Part shown: positions 33,366 through 44,828 of the stretch, one piece after another
Layout of the letters: each line of letters starts with the position of its first letter
Position numbering within the stretch: the stretch's first letter is position 1
DNA from: Anagrus nilaparvatae
Lineage: Eukaryota; Arthropoda; Insecta; Hymenoptera; Mymaridae
Direction: 5' to 3'
Assembly: GCA_022575985.1 (NCBI GenBank)
Contig: JAKSXM010000007.1
Span: forward strand, 23,128,501-23,192,500
DNA: 64,000 nucleotides
Program-made: the position numbers and the translations under genes
Notes under the pieces: generated by a model
Told to the model about the DNA's origin: nothing
Seen by the model: only the letters and a program-made list of their open reading frames with translations
Databases searched by the model: none

Positions 33366-36300
33366 ATCTTACACCATTAGGGTATCTTGAAATTCTAAAA
33401 TTTCAGCAAGTTACGTTATGATGATAGCATTATTTAAGTCATTCGCCTTCAGGTTCACGAATTTTAGTAAAAACGAATTTTTTTTCGCAGCTCTATTACT
33501 ACTTTTAACTAAATAAATAGCAAACATAATATGAATCTTTTTTTTCAAAGTTGAATACAAAATACAAACTAAAAAATAAAAAAAGATTTACTGGATACTG
33601 AAATGTACATTATTTTTCTCTTTATATATATAAAAAGGGTAAAAGTTTTAGTAACTTTGTAATTTTCGTTTTAATAGTTGCATCTTTGTTTGATACTCAA
33701 TTTCAAAGTTGTATATATGTATCCAGTGTATAACAAATATAAATCCTAACTTAAATTCTTTTTCATTGAAAAACTGTATATATTTGAGTTTTCAGTTTGA
33801 TTATCTCTACTACTAGTATATACAGAGAAAATATTTAATGTACTATGCATATATGTATAAATAAATATAACTATCTCACTCTCATTTAACCACAATTCGT
33901 AAAACCATTCTTCAAAGTAATACATGTTCTTTTATGCTTTTGTACGTTTACAGAAAAAGAAACAAAATGATAGGGTTGATGATAAATGAAACTAAAACAG
34001 GGTTACAAATATTTTATTTTTATATATAATATGACCAAAATTTAAAATAAAAATCGAAAGTTTTCTCATTAAAAAATATTGTACATTCAAAAATTAATTA
34101 AATGCATGAAAGTTAAAAAAAAAAAATTAGTTTAGTCAAAATATATTAAAACAGTAAATAAAAAAAGAAGCCAAATAGAAAATGAGTAAGCTTTTGACGA
34201 GACACTGTACTATAAAGTTGGAAAATATTTACCGAAGGATCCTCTTGACCAATTTCAATTGCAACCACAGATGAAAACATATATATTTTGATAAGACTAG
34301 ATATAGATCTTTCTATAAATATATAGAAAGGATCAAATAATTTGCAGTCTACAAATTTTCCTGATTTAAACATATGAGTAAAATTTTCTTTAAAGCTTCA
34401 TAGTAATTTTCTTAAACAAAGTTTTTAGTAAACATACTTCATATATTTTATTTTTTTTATAAATTTTGTTGATTAAATTCTAATTATTTACTAAAAGTTT
34501 TAGATTAAATTGCATTCTTTAAATATTTCAAGAAGATTTCATCATAGTTCTATAATTCTTCTGTTTAGAAAAGATTTTATATATACTTGCATCATAGTTT
34601 TATATTGGAATTTTTATTTGTTGAAATGCGAGGTGTACTAATGATTTTTAAATTACTCATATATATTTTTAAAATAAATATATATTTATCTATACTTTTA
34701 AAAAAACTTGTCTTGAATATACAAGTATAAAATTTTTTTACAAAATTGTAATTTAATAAATTTTAGAATAAAATCAGTAAATTATTTATAAATAGAAAAA
34801 AAAAAATTTGAATAAAATTTTGTGAAAAATGAAATAAATTATTTGCCAATTCATAAAAGTACTCTAAAAAATAAAATAAAGAAAAAAATTCAATGGCTTT
34901 ACATAAGACAAAGAAAATACATTTCATTAAGAGTCACTATATTTATCTTATATTATTTCTCATTCTCATTTGAAAAACATGAAAGGGAAAAAGCACATCA
35001 AAAGAAAAATATATATAAAATTGGAATAACATCGTCTCTCACTTTTCTTTTCAAAATATAAAAAAAACGTCCATAATATAATATTTATATATAGATTTAC
35101 ATAATGTGCGTTAGCGTGTAATCTTGAAATGCGACACGAATCTCTCTTGTTTCTTCAAACGTCCTTGTAAATTTTTTTTTTTATTTGAGTATTTAATAAG
35201 TCTACTTGAATATTTTCCAAATAAAAAAGGGAATATTAAAAAGGATAAGAATTATGGGTATTGAATGAAAATTCTTTTAACGTCAAGTTATTTATAACCT
35301 TTTCTTTTTATAAATTGAAAAACAAGCTTTTTTAAGATATTTTATGGTAATGTACAGTTTTTTAAAAAATATTTAGAACTACAAATTATTTTTACGTTCA
35401 TATATGAATAATGATAAAAAAGTTCAAAGGAACAGTAAATCAAATAAAATTCATGTGAATCTGGATATGGATTTGAAATTTGGTAAAAAGTCCTTAACTT
35501 TCTATTACCTATTAGCAAAATTAAATGCCATTTGCCAATAAAAAGAAAGGAAATATCATTTAGTTTTTTCAGTTCTTGTATGAGCAATTGAATTATTAAA
35601 TATGTTACAATTTTTGGAACCTTATTACTTTTATAGCAGTTTTTTTAATTTTAAGTACTATACTACTGTTTGAAACTGCAAGCAGTCCACAAGTTGTTGC
35701 ATATTTAATGTTTCAGTACCAATAAATAAATTCTAAAAACTAAACAATACAAATTTATTGTTATTTTCCAGACAGTATTTAAAAAACTTATTTCCAAATA
35801 AATTTGTATGCTACTTAATTTAATGCAATATAAAGTTAATACGGGTGCTGGTATTTATTATTACATTGAAAAAAAACATAGAAGCATAAACCAACGTGCA
35901 TTATTTCATGGGAAATAAAGATATACCAAACAGACAATTTTTCAATTCAGGATTTTTTACGTGGGATACATTTTTAAATTCTATATTGCTATATGACTTA
36001 AAATAAGTTAAAAAGTACGTGCTCATGATTTATATTTGATAAAGCTCGATGATTGCTGTACAAAAATATATTTCATATATTACGGAAAGATAGAAAAAAT
36101 TTTGCGTAAGTTACTTCAACAAGACTATTTTATAAAACTTTTTTTTTGATAAAGATACTTAAATACATTATTTGGAGTTGGGGTAATTTTTTTGTATTTT
36201 ATTGTTGGATTTAAAAAATTTTATAAAATTATTGAAAAGTAATTTGATTCAGCTAAAAATTAAAAAATAAGAAAAAAGGGTGGTATAAAAAAATTAACAA

Positions 36301-36385
36301 ACAAAGACATATTTTTGAGAATTGATATACGATTAAAATAGATTTTTTTTTAAATGTATTGAATTTCATCAATCATCCTAAATAA
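33366..36385. other. Long AT-rich intergenic DNA
   Basis: No gene supported. The short open frames in this stretch have low-complexity composition and no family motifs. Confidence 0.5.
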
Positions 36386-37706
36386 TCCCATGTAAAAAAC
36401 AGCAATGATTTACGAAATAAGTTAAAAAACATTAATATACCGGATGATTACATCTTAGTATCATTAGATGTACAATCACTTTTTACGAATATTTCGGTGG
36501 AACTTGTAATCCAGAGTTTGGACCGTCGATGTGATGAAATTAGACGCAAGTGTCCATTGCCCTTTGAAGATGTCATCGATACGGTTAAATTTATATTCAA
36601 TAATACATTTTTCACCTTCAAGGGCAAAGTTTATAAACAGATTTTGGGGTCTCCCATGGGATCGCCAATATCACCTCTTTTTGCGGACTTAGTTATGGAT
36701 ATGTTAGAAACTGAGTGTTTAGCACAATTAGGATTTCAACCACTGTTTTATTTACGCTATGTTGATGACATCCTATTGTGTATTCCGAAAGATAAAGTTA
36801 ATTTTACAGTGGATATTTTTAATCGGTTTAATAACAACTTAAAATTTACACATGAAGTCGAATCTAATAACAGCATAAATTTTTTAGATTTAAAACTTAT
36901 AAGAACGGAAGCGAACAACGAAATTATTACAAATTGGTACCAAAAACCAACTTTTTCAGGGCGCGTTTTAAGCTTTAAATCAAACCATCCGAGACATCAA
37001 AAAATAGCGATGGTTTACAATCTTGTGGACAAGGCAACCCTACTTTCTGACGCGCAATTTCACGATAAAAATTTAAAATACGTGAAATCAATATTACTAT
37101 TAAATGACTATCCACTGCATTTCATAAATAAATATATCAAAAAACGGAAATTTGTGAACTCTCATCACGACGGTATTAACTTGAGAGACATACGCAGCCG
37201 AATTTATGCACAAAAACTAAAAATAAAATTACCACTAAAAACGCATTATTTTGATGAAATTTCGCACCTTATGAAACAGTTTAACATTTTGCCCATCGTA
37301 TACGTAAAAGATAACTTATCGGAAATTATTACTAAAAACAAGGACATAATACCATTATTATCGCGGCCGAATTGTGTATACTTACTAAAATGTACTAAGT
37401 GCCAAGCCTCATATGTTGGGGAAACAAAAAAAGCTTTAAGGTATCGGGTAAATAAACATAGACGCGATGTTAATAACGAACTTAATGAGGTGATACCTAA
37501 ACATTGTAAAAATGGGCATATTATGGATTGGGAATCGCCGCGAATTATTGATATTGAGCCGGTTTACAGAAAACGGACGATTTCCGAGTTAGCTCATATG
37601 CACCAACAACCCTATCCGTTAAATTCCAAAGATGACGTAAATAAACTACATCGTCCATATAAGCCGGTATTTAAAACAATGTGTCGTTTTTTCAAGACAA
37701 ATTCTT

Positions 37707-37708
<2 letters not shown>
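36386..37708 (+). CDS. Penelope-like reverse transcriptase with GIY-YIG endonuclease, 5' partial
   Basis: An uninterrupted frame of about 440 codons runs from just after a stop at 36383-36385. It starts with NINIPDDYILVSLDVQSLFT, the early RT motif with its catalytic Asp, without an initiating Met, so the N-terminal third of the protein is lost. Counted from codon GTG 36497, the RT fingers/palm motif GSPMGSPISP is at 51-60, the catalytic YVDD at 88-91 and INFLDLKL at about 127-134. The C-terminal part has CVYLLKCTKCQASYVGET at about 293-310, followed by LRYRVNKH. This is the GIY-YIG nuclease domain of EN+ Penelope-like elements. The protein nicks DNA and copies its RNA template at the target. 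No stop or frameshift occurs within it, so insertion was fairly recent compared with other remnants here. Confidence 0.9.
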
Positions 37709-37745
<37 letters not shown>

Positions 37746-37746
37746 C
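37709..37746. repeat. (TA)n microsatellite after the Penelope ORF
   Basis: About 15 TA units followed by CACACACG, directly after the TAG stop. Confidence 0.9.
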
Positions 37747-38186
37747 ATTGTATGTATATAAAATTAAAAAGCAAAAACAAAATTATTACTTTTCTCCGTA
37801 TGTTCCTATAAAACCCTTTAAATTTAAATCTCGTTATAACATAAACAAAAATTAATGACAAACTCACATTTTAGTAATGTATTATACGTATGTGTATATT
37901 TAAAATTTTATATATATGTGTCACACTTCCTATAACTATATTAAAATAATCGGTACTTAAGAAAAAAATTGTAATCCGAATCTAATAAAATATCCAACGT
38001 ACTTTAAATTTTAGACTTTAATAAAAAAATAAAATAAAAATAGTCTCAGTTTTACATCAAACTCAGTGATATGAGTGTATAAATATTATACACACAAAAA
38101 TTGTTAAATCGGTAAATGAACATACATATATTGTAAATTTTAATATTGTGAGAAAAAAATTTTTTTAATTTTTATTAATTATGTAA

Positions 38187-38234
38187 TTTTAGCTTGATAA
38201 GGTCAACAAATCAGTTGACGAAACGTCGCTTTAA
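38187..38234 (+). ncRNA. Degenerate hammerhead ribozyme motif in Penelope 3' region
   Basis: Order 5' to 3': TAGC (stem I side), TTGATAA (38194-38200, consensus CTGATGA), stem II GGTCAAC-AAATCA-GTTGAC (38201-38219), the conserved GAA (38220-38222), then ACGTC with a minimal two-pair stem III and the GTC cleavage triplet ending at 38227, then GCTTTAA (stem I side). Stem II pairs perfectly. Two core positions differ from consensus: the first C is T, and the G normally acting as general acid is A. This copy is therefore probably inactive. Hammerheads with this tiny stem III are known from Penelope-like elements. Confidence 0.75.
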
Positions 38235-38280
38235 CAACAGCAATAAAAAAATTTTGTAAACTATATACATAAATTTTTTC

Positions 38281-40450
38281 ATTTTATTCCATTTGGTCAA
38301 TAAATTCAAAAAATATTCTATAAATGTAATAATTTAATTTCAGCAAGTAATAGTTACTAAAATTTGATCTTATGAATCTGTAAAATAAAGTAAAATAAAA
38401 GCAACAGGATTGCTGGGATCGGAAACTATTTTTAGCAGATTTTGTCTTAAATTTCTGTGGGCAGATTCTTCTGTCATTGATAAAAATTCTGTGTCGCAAT
38501 TTCCGAATTCCTCGAAAAATGTTATTAAAATTTTTTTTTATTTCGGCAAAGGAGCGCGCTCAAAAGGGTAGGAAATTTCCACCTGGTCAAATTGGAAAAA
38601 TTAGATACTTAATCAACTGCCAACTTTTTTTCAAATTGCTACCAAATTTATAATCTGTAATCTTAAAAATATTTGGCCTTTAAAAAAGAATGTAAAGATT
38701 TTTATTTTAGCAATAGGCTGCTGATTGTCAACTGTCAACATTGTCAATTTGATAAAAAATCCATAATTAGTGACATCGAAAAGATTTTTTTAAAGTCTAA
38801 ATTTTATTTGGCTATTTATTTATTTATTTTTTGCTATTTGACAGTCTATCTAACTGCGCATACAACATAGTTGTTTCTAAGCACTGTACCATCTGCATGT
38901 GTTATATGCCTAGAAAACGAAACTCAGAATATTTCCAGCTCCAAAATTAGTCACTTTTTTAAAAATTTTATTAGCATCCACAGAATGGTATACAAATCAT
39001 TGCTATATTCATAAAAAAAAATGTAATTAAAAGTTGTATGCAACATGACAAAAAAAAAGAAAAAGCTCAACGAATGAATATCTATAAAAGTTTATATAAT
39101 GTATTTAAAGGTAATATAAATTTTAAGTATTCTGATGACGTGTTAGAAAATATAGGTAGAGAAGAAGAAGAGGCTAAAATTAATTTATCAACTTATAGAA
39201 GTCAAAGGAATCTAGTTAAACCAAACTACTTTGTATTCGTCAGCATTTGAGAAGTTTTGGATCGTGACTTGAACTGCACCTGTTTAATATCTATATATAT
39301 AATACACCTTTTAATATTAAGAGAATGTAGCAGTAAAATAATGCACCAGGTGAAAATTATATATAGATGAAATCAACTTTTTGAAACCTCCCTCAATTCT
39401 CAGTTAATAAAATATTTTCTGTTGTGTGACATACTTTAATTATCTATCTACTGTTTAAAAATTGTAAAAAAAAAAAAAAAAATGAAAAAATCCATTAAAT
39501 TTAACAACTTATTTTATTATTAAATCATAAAATCATTTGTATAAGTGTTATTTTTTGCTGTATACGTACAAGACTCAAACACTAACATGAAAAAATATGT
39601 AGAATGACGTTAGCATTTTTATTAATTACGCTAGCACTTGTGATTTCACACTACATATATATATTTATATCGAAAGAGTACAAATTAAATCATATTCATC
39701 CATCATTTATTTAAGGCTAATTCAAATGTTAATGACTTTACATAAAAAAAAAATTAAAGTGAAAGTATAATAAAAGATGACTTGCATATTAAAAAAAAAA
39801 ATTTATATTAAACAAGTTTTGCTCATCTTTAAAAAAAAATGTAATATAAAAAAATTTTTTCAATTATGTACTTAAACTTTTTATCATACACTGGTAGATT
39901 ATTTTGTTTGAAAATTCAATTGCAAAAATTTCAATAATTAAATTTAATTCAGTTTAGTTGATGAAAATATTGACTTTTTAATCAAACCTTTGTAGATGAA
40001 TGAAAAATATGGAACTTCTAAGAGTCAACATAAAATTATCTTCTAAAAATATGAATAAAAATCAACTATTTATTAGACAATTAGACTTCAAAAGCGATTA
40101 TCTGCATAAAAATAATTTTCCAATAACTCCTTAGAGACAACTAAGTTAAATAAGTACTTCAATCAGGAAACCCCTCATAAACTATTTATAACCACTGAAG
40201 TTAATTTTTGAAATTTAAAAACCAATTAAAATGATCTAACAGTGTACGAAATTTAGTTTTTTTATCATTTTTAATAAATTCAAACTATAATAAGTGAAAA
40301 AAATTGCATTATATGTTATTAATTGTTATCGTAATGTAATATACTTTTATCCTCATTTATTAATATGTATGGTTGATTATAAGAAAAACAGTAATTTTAT
40401 TTCTCACATAATTTTAATAATTATTAATTTATGCTTTAATTAATGTTTTT
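38281..40450. other. AT-rich intergenic DNA
   Basis: No gene supported. A poly-A run lies near 39466-39482. Confidence 0.5.
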
Positions 40451-40540
40451 ATTGAATAAAAAAAATTTTAATTTACAATTTTTATTATTTTTACATCTTT
40501 GAATTAAAAAGATAATTAAAAAATAAATAATTTAACATTA

Positions 40541-40903
40541 TTATGATAATACAGGCATTAAATTATTTTGTGGATTAATTATTGGTGGTAAAATATTATT
40601 AATTGGTGAAGTTAAATTATTTTGATTAGGATCGTTAAATATTTTATTAACTGATGAAACAGCACTACCAACATTTGATACAGCATTGTTTACTGTTGAT
40701 ACTGCTTGTCCAACTGATGATGCTATTACTTGATCTGTGCCACTAAATATTGGTGGTATCAATAATGCTGCTATATCTTTTAATACCATCCATATTTCAC
40801 GTAATAAACATCCTATGTTTTTTTGCCTTTCACAATCTTGTAAATCTAACGTTGGAAATGGAAATCCATCGACTTTGTTGCTTGTTAGGAAAATAACTAT
40901 TAT
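40541..40903 (-). CDS. Terminal exon of an unrecognised small secreted-type protein
   Basis: The minus-strand frame runs 121 codons from a good splice acceptor (TTTTTTATTTTACAG just before 40903) to TAA at 40541. It begins IIVIFLTSNKVDGFPFPTLD, which looks like the end of a signal peptide and its cleavage region. Then follow LQDCERQKNIGCLL with two cysteines, a hydrophobic IWMVLKDIAALLIPPIF, a Val/Ser/Asn-rich repeat-like segment (VGQAVSTVNNAVSNVGSAVS) and a Pro/Asn-rich tail. Composition is unlike the surrounding chance frames. AATAAA on the minus strand (TTTATT near 40480) could end the transcript. The first exon with the Met should lie upstream on the minus strand (above 40906), but I could not identify it. 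I do not recognise the family; a venom, salivary or cuticular secreted protein is possible but unproven. Confidence 0.55.
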   Translation of the reverse strand: MIVIFLTSNKVDGFPFPTLDLQDCERQKNIGCLLREIWMVLKDIAALLIPPIFSGTDQVIASSVGQAVSTVNNAVSNVGSAVSSVNKIFNDPNQNNLTSPINNILPPIINPQNNLMPVLS

Positions 40904-41934
40904 CTGTAAAATAAAAAATTTAGTTTTTTTTTTAGGTGAATTTTATTGTGTGAAATTATTACTTTGATAAAGTGAATTCAGAAATATAATCGTAAAAATT
41001 TATTTCTCGTAATAAACTGTCATTGTAATGTGAGAAAATTTTTAATTATTGATTGAAAATGGGGATTACTTTTTTTTCTATGATCGATTTTTCATTTTTT
41101 TTATTAGAGTGATTGTTCACGTTTATTAACTTCTAATTTAGAAAGTGTAATTTTCTTTTCATCAAATTTTAATTAATATTTTAATAAACAATATAGTTAA
41201 ATATGTGAAAAAATAGTTTTCTTTTTTTCCCATGTATTTCAAAGCAAAATGTAAAACATATCCCAGTGGAGAGTCAATCTAAAATAAATGCTTAGACTGA
41301 CCAGACTTTTCTATATTAAAAAACTGTCCTTTTCTTCTACGTAGGGGGTGAAAATAAAGTAAAAAAACTGCTATGATTGAAATACTAGAGTTTTTAAAAA
41401 ACTTTTTTCGCCTTAAATCAAATTGAAAAAGAATATGTTCACTCAATATTTTCTTATTTTCCCTAGAATGTATAGAAAGCTCTTGCTCCTTTTCCCAAGT
41501 GATTTCAAAAATAAATAGAAATCTTCAAATATTGAAAAATATCTATTTCTTTTAGATTTTAAAGGATAAATTTAATAACAAAAAATTATTCCACTATAGC
41601 AGAAAATGATCAATTCTTTTTATCCTAAGAGGGATAAATCTCTTTTATTTTAAAGCTTTTTAGTAATTTGCATATTATTAAGTTAATTTTTACCAAAATA
41701 CTGAACTCGTGCATAGAACAGTATCTTCTATTTCAATATTAAATATAATGTTACTTATACTGTTAGATTTCTCTGTTTAAATTTCCTTCTTTAAATTAAA
41801 CTTCTAACTTACTACAGTTAAGAATTGCGTCCACAATCAAAATTGTCTTAAAGTGTACTCACTAGAAGAAATTGCTACCGTTGCGAATCCAAATTACAAC
41901 CTACAGCTATGGATGACTTAAAGATATTGAAAAA
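40904..41934. other. AT-rich DNA, likely intron or upstream of the 40.5-kb gene
   Basis: No convincing first exon was identified on the minus strand, and no other gene seen. Confidence 0.4.
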
Positions 41935-42675
41935 AACATCCTCGATACTCTCCATTTATTCCAATGGGTCTTCTGGGCTTAGAAACACAGAACACAATGC
42001 TTTTATGTAGGGTTTTTTTTGTCAATTTTCAATATAACGCTGTAACCTCTCAAGTTAACTAAAACATTTCTGGGTCATAATCATATTTTTTTGGTGTAAA
42101 AACTCATAATTCAAGCTCTTTTTTATTGTTATAGTTCATAAATCAAATGTCTATTTTTGGCTAAAAATTAATAATTTTGAAAATGCAATTTTCGATGAAA
42201 ATGGATTTTTTAGGTCTCAATAATTTTGTAAAAGCTCCAAGTTTTCAAAAATTATTCATTCCTCTTCTTTTGTAATTTATTGACTGAATGTGATAATTTA
42301 AAATCAGATTCCTAATTTCAAGATTTAAAAAAAAGTCAGTTTTTATAATTATCTTTGAAAAGCAATATCTTAGACCTATTTAAAGCTTATTGTCATCCAA
42401 AATTACAATTTTGGCAGCAATTTAAAAATTGGTCATTTTGATTCAAAAATAGTCATTTGGTTAATTGGCTATTGCGATGAGAAAATAAAAGAGATGAAAA
42501 ACTGCAATTTATGGGGCTTAAAATTTGACTCTTACGCCAAAAAAATAAGACCAACCAGAAGTGTCTTGGTTAACTTGTAAAGTTTTAGAGTTATATTGAA
42601 AATTACCAAAAAAGCCTGTTTAATAACATTAAGCCAAGAAGCCCCATTGGAATAAACGAAGAGGGCCAGGGACAT
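41935..42675. repeat. Family B foldback, both arms well preserved
   Basis: The arms of ~200 bp pair: CATTTATTCCAATGGGTCTT near 41952 with CCCCATTGGAATAAACG near 42642, CAATTTTCAATATAAC near 42024 with its complement near 42590, and CTCAAGTTAACTAAAACA near 42050 with GTCTTGGTTAACTTGTAAAG near 42563. The centre (about 42250-42450) is AT-rich and unpaired. No coding content. Confidence 0.8.
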
Positions 42676-44716
42676 TTGCTCAACATATTAAATTCATCCA
42701 TAATTATAGATTGTAATTTGGTTTTTCAAAGGTACTAAATATCTGAATTTGTTATTACTTACTGACAAAAATATTGGTATAATATTAATATTCTTTAGCG
42801 CCATTTTTCCGTTACAGTAAACTATTTTTAAATAATATACTCGAACATTAAAATATAAACTAAAACAATTGTAAAAAAGCTAAATATATTCTACGCAAAT
42901 ACGTAAAACAAAATTATCAATTTTCATGACTACTGATAACTAAAAACTCTATATTTTTCGTGATCATTTTAAGACACGAAATCTCCACGTGTATAGTTTG
43001 AAAAATGTTATTAATATTTAATTTTATACTTTTATAAAGATTTAATATCCTAATAAATTTAATATTAAAAAAAAAATATACGCAGATTATATTTAAATTT
43101 TGATTTAAAAAAATAAATGGGGGGTAAAAAAAAGAAGTAAAATTTAATTCATATAAAAAAAAGTAACACATAGTAATTTTAGTTACGGATAAAGATTTAC
43201 AAGTATTATAACATGATGTATATAAAATATATAAAACTAGTAATATTAAAAGTCCATATAATACTTAAGGCATAATAAATTGAGATACCTTGAAAATAAA
43301 AAAAAAAAAACTGTTCATATCTGTCGTATATTTCACACGTTTCATATCATAACCTTTTCTTTTTTATTTTTCTTCTTCTTCTTGAACATATCATACATAA
43401 CAAAAGAATAATGAAATTTTCTCTAGAAGAATAAAAAGAGCGAATACAAGGCGCCAGTGCTCTTGGCAATGTACACGAATTTACACCCATAGAAGAAGAG
43501 CAATATTAAACTTTTTTATTTTTTCTTATTTTTTTTCTTCTTCCAATATTATAAGCCCCATTGTTTTTATAAGGTGCTATTATAACGCATCTTCCTTGAT
43601 TCTTTATGTTGCACGCGGCAAAAATCTTTTAATCCATGAGAAAAATAAAAAAGAGGAATATATATGATTCGAGAGAGAAGATAAGCACCTACAGATTGCA
43701 AGAATACACTGAGATTACAGGAGAACGTTATATGTATAAGAAGAGCGTGAATTATTGACGATCGATATATCGATTAAAGAGTATCATAATAAAAAAAAAA
43801 ATGGCCATATTTATAGTTAGATATGCTTGACCTACCAATATCTGAAATTGCATTACTTTTTTTATTTCTGGCGCCTTTATCTCTTTTATTTTCAGCTAAA
43901 ATTTTATCTTTTGATAATAAAAATTCCAAAAAATCTAAATTTCATTTGCTTTAATACGATAAACTGATTTGCTTGCATTTATAATACACTTTTCATTATA
44001 TCTGGAATTTCGTTGAATGCTATTTCTTGTAATCTTTATTTTATCTCGATTTATATTGAAAGAACGAGAGAGAGCTTCTGCTATACGCGCAGAAATTCTA
44101 TCGAAACAATGCGAACGTAATTTACGTTCAAATATTGAAAAAGTTTCTTTTTTTTATTTTTATACCTTTTTTTTATTTTATATCTTCGATATTATTAAAT
44201 TCAAGTCAAATAAATTTTTATATTAAAAAAAAAAAAAATGTGAGATTTAATAGAAATTTTATATTTAACATGTCAAAACTTTAAGATTCTAAGGTTAATT
44301 TCAAAGTTTTAGTCTGACCCAACTTAATGTTTACTACAATAGATTTTCTTAAAATGTGTGTAGAAAGAGTGTACATTATGTATACAGGATTCTTGATTTA
44401 AACAAGTTTCATTGTATGTATCACAAAACAAAAACTTTTAATCAACAATAAGAGAAAAGTTTGAAATAAACTTTAGATTTACTAATTCTACAAAATTCTT
44501 ATGGAAAGATTTTAAAAAGATTTTTAAGATTTGTATACAACAAGTTTTAATCATTTTATTAAACTTGTAACTATAATTTCTACTTTTTTTAAACGTAATT
44601 TTTCCATAATTTTTTTTCATAAGTTGTAAATACTGACATTTTTTCAGATTATGAACTCACCATAAAAAATAGTATCTAAAGTTGTTCGCCCACGGTGCAT
44701 TCAATATTTATTGCCT
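42676..44716. other. AT-rich intergenic DNA with a GC-richer island
   Basis: An island at about 43430-43760 (GGCGCCAGTGCTCTTGGCAA and AGCACCTACAGATTGC patches) is more complex than its surroundings but has no coding frame. It could be a regulatory element. Confidence 0.4.
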
Positions 44717-44828
44717 GCCTAGGCGTATGACGAATACAGAAAATTTCACGCCAAAAGACATTTTTTGGCTTTCTTCCCCCAGGCGTAAAACTTGGCACGG
44801 AATTTTCTGCACTTGTTTTACGCCTAGT
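44717..44828. repeat. Small foldback, arms with CTAGGCGTA
   Basis: CCTAGGCGTATGACGAATAC then AGAAAATTTCACGCC on the left pairs with GGCACGGAATTTTCTGCACT then TGTTTTACGCCTAG on the right. The inner CCAGGCGTAAAACTTGG adds a second related unit. Non-coding. Confidence 0.6.

Larger units (their letters stand above)
36386..38280 (+). mobile_element. 5'-truncated Penelope-like retroelement
   Basis: Contains an almost intact RT plus GIY-YIG endonuclease reading frame (36386-37708) and a ~570-bp 3' region with a (TA)n tract and a degenerate hammerhead ribozyme motif at 38187-38234. Penelope-like elements are known to carry such ribozymes in their terminal repeats. The left end is truncated, and the right border is not sharply defined. 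Confidence 0.8.

Noticed and set aside
44718..44828. CRISPR-like repetition of GGCGTA motifs
   Set aside because: Inverted, not direct, repeats, and a eukaryotic context; it is a foldback.
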